Source: Hypholoma sublateritium FD-334 SS-4 (taxonomy: Eukaryota; Basidiomycota; Agaricomycetes; Agaricales; Strophariaceae). From it: a stretch of DNA of 20,456 nt. This document shows, piece by piece, positions 18,711-20,456 of the stretch. The stretch is taken from NCBI GenBank assembly GCA_000827495.1, contig KN817764.1, forward strand, positions 1 to 20,456. The letters run 5' to 3'. A model generated the notes under the pieces. The model saw only the letters and a program-made list of their open reading frames with translations. It had not been told where the DNA came from and did not search any database. Made by a program: the position numbers and the translations under genes. Within the stretch, counting starts at the first letter, position 1; each line of letters starts with the position of its first letter.

Positions 18711-20456
18711 TCTATTAGTAGGATGTGCGATGAACTTGCGGGGTGTATAGGAAAGGGGCATTGAGTCTTGCTTTAATTTCATGCCCAATTTTGGCACCTG
18801 GAATATACTGTAGGGTAATTCCGAACAGAGGTGATTATCAGACGCTACGGAAAGCTTGAAAGCAATGATTACTGACNGAAGAACGCTTCCTGCGATACCA
18901 ATGAGGCCCTCGGGGCTCAATTCAGCAGAGAAACTCCAAACATAGTCGAGATTATCGTAGATCAGGGGGGTGAAGTGCATAAGGTTTTGGTGGGTGTAGT
19001 TGAGCCATGATCGGGAGGAGAGAGCGAAAATGGCCGGGTTGCGGTGAATTTGAACGCGAACAAGCTTCACAGGGCGTGTTCCCAGGAATCTGAAAGTCCT
19101 CTTGTCTCAGCTATGAGCGGCGTGAATGTTGCGAATAGAACGCACCGAGTCCTCGTGTCCGTTAGCTGTCCATTGATAGGGTCCAGCACCGTCCGCAGGA
19201 GAACACCATTCTGGAGACCAATGTTGACGATCATGGTCGGCTGAGCCTTGTTAATACTGGCGTCAAGCATGTCGGCGATGCATATTGANGACGGAGGTGC
19301 TGTGAGAGCTTGTAAACTGATGGTGTCGAGTGTGCTCTCGGGGTCCAATGAAATAATTCGGACAGTTTGATCCTGCCAACCAACAGCCTGTAAAGAAATG
19401 TTATTAAACGAGCAGAAATAGGAGATGTCGTGCAAACCAAGTATGCTCGGGTACCTCAGCAATGCTCAGAGCAAGCACTGTGCTCTCCATTGCCTTCCTA
19501 TCCTGGTATTCGTTCAGTTGACCATCCAGGTCTAACTCGAAGTAGACCAGCTCTGCGGAGCTCAGGGGTACTACGACCTGGCGCTTGTTGGTGGTCGCGC
19601 AGACAATGGTCTTACCCTGAGGCACCCTCCATTCGTTCACACGGCGGTCGGCGAGGACACGTCTGATACCCTGGGGATGTACTTGAAGCAGTGCGTCCGC
19701 GCCGATTTGTTGAACTGCGAGCGTCGGGGCAGCTGAAAGAAAGCCAGTATCTTGCACTTCCTGGTTGGTTTCTCCGATAGAGAGGACGAGAGTACCGTTG
19801 ACGAATGAGAGAATGATGTATGAATCAAATGGGTCTGGCAGACGTCAGTATTTTGAAAGACGAACAAGAACATACCATCTTCATTCCGCTTCGTTGTCCA
19901 AACAGCGTTGGGGATACCAGGGAGGTCAGAGCTGGCAGATTTCTCGACTTCCAGACCATGTCGTAGCGTTCTGAATGTGTTACGTGCGCCACGGCCACAG
20001 ACTGCAAATATTTGAGGGGTATCGGAATCGGGGAGCAAGTTGAGAACTTTCGAGTCGATGATAGGGTCGAGAGATTCTAGTTCGTCGGCTACGACCAAAT
20101 TCTCCAGTGGCCATGGTCGGAAAAATGCTTGAGGGAGAGGGATGCTAGGATCGCTCATACAAAATGAAGGATATGATGTCGAGCTGAATTCAGGTTCGTT
20201 ATCATCATCACCCAACTTTTGGAATTGGTATAGATAACTGTTACATAACGGTTAGGTGACAGAAAGCAAAGAATAAGCGCCTGTGCTTACTGGTTGCCAA
20301 ATTCGCTCGCCACAAAAAGGAAACCAGATTTTAGGATGCATAGGCTGGATGCCACAGGTACAGTATCAAAATACCTAATTTTCAGCGACTTAACCTCCTC
20401 CTCTTCATGTTCGATGGTAACTTTGTACAAGTCACCGTCTTCGCTTTGAAGGAGGA
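18711..20456 (-). CDS. RSE1: Splicing factor 3B subunit 3 / RSE1, partial and 3'-truncated
   Basis: This encodes the beta-propeller scaffold of the SF3b complex in U2 snRNP, which acts in branch-site recognition in the nucleus. Exons from the right edge are 20291-20456, 19876-20237, 19455-19834, 19146-19387, 18877-19089 and 18711-18807; phases agree and give about 486 codons. Introns are 41 to 69 nt. Diagnostic segments are [113 protein letters not shown] and [12 protein letters not shown]. The 5' third lies beyond the window. Two oddities suggest decay. The fourth junction lacks about eight residues normally found between EVPE and AVG. Homology ends after FIAHPTNR at 18711, with the C-terminal third replaced by an unrelated fragment. 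The N at 18877 falls on an exon end and is compatible with Arg. Confidence 0.93.

Noticed and set aside
1..20456. CRISPR arrays, rRNA, tRNA, prokaryotic operons
   Set aside because: No regularly spaced repeats, no tRNA cloverleaf recognised by eye, and gene structure is clearly eukaryotic with short introns.

Overview
The window looks like nuclear DNA of a filamentous basidiomycete, most likely an Agaricomycete. Coding stretches are cut by short introns (41 to 123 nt, GT..AG, CTNAC/CTNAT branch sites). The one broadly conserved gene is a fungal-type spliceosomal RSE1/SF3B3. Several other genes look like lineage-restricted basidiomycete families. Isolated single N bases occur. All exon models below were assembled by hand from splice signals and reading-frame phase.

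Layout, left to right. A small four-exon gene of unknown function lies at 224-783 (+). A six-exon gene of an Agaricomycete unknown-function family with a Ser/Pro-rich tail lies at 1470-3317 (-). A stretch without a supportable gene, becoming pyrimidine- and GC-rich, leads into a decayed FAR-17a/AIG1-like membrane protein gene at about 5264-6640 (+). CA-rich repeats follow. Next comes a tandem array on the minus strand: three intact three-exon genes (8255-8959, 9502-10219, 11133-11850) for ~200-residue proteins with an N-terminal signal peptide and a GPI-anchor-like C-terminus, plus a decayed fourth copy at 7649-8010. An imperfect palindrome at 12157-12204 precedes a probable secreted-protein gene at 12875-13594 (-). 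A weakly supported multi-exon gene lies at 14590-15256 (-). At 16286-16893 (-) is a second copy of the first gene, with the same four-exon structure and intron phases.

The right end is a patchwork on the minus strand. RSE1 enters from the right edge, reads cleanly through six exons, and stops matching its family at about 18711, missing roughly the C-terminal third. Fused to it in frame is a fragment resembling an F-box-associated basidiomycete protein (18250-18710). That is followed by a 5'-truncated, frameshifted Ser/Arg-rich reading frame (17209-18215). This is either a real rearrangement with gene decay or an assembly join.

The most distinctive content is the GPI-anchored-protein array, with conserved introns and a shared upstream element, and the pair of small four-exon paralogs lying on either side of it. 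No pathway links these genes. The region reads as fast-evolving accessory DNA next to a truncated housekeeping gene.
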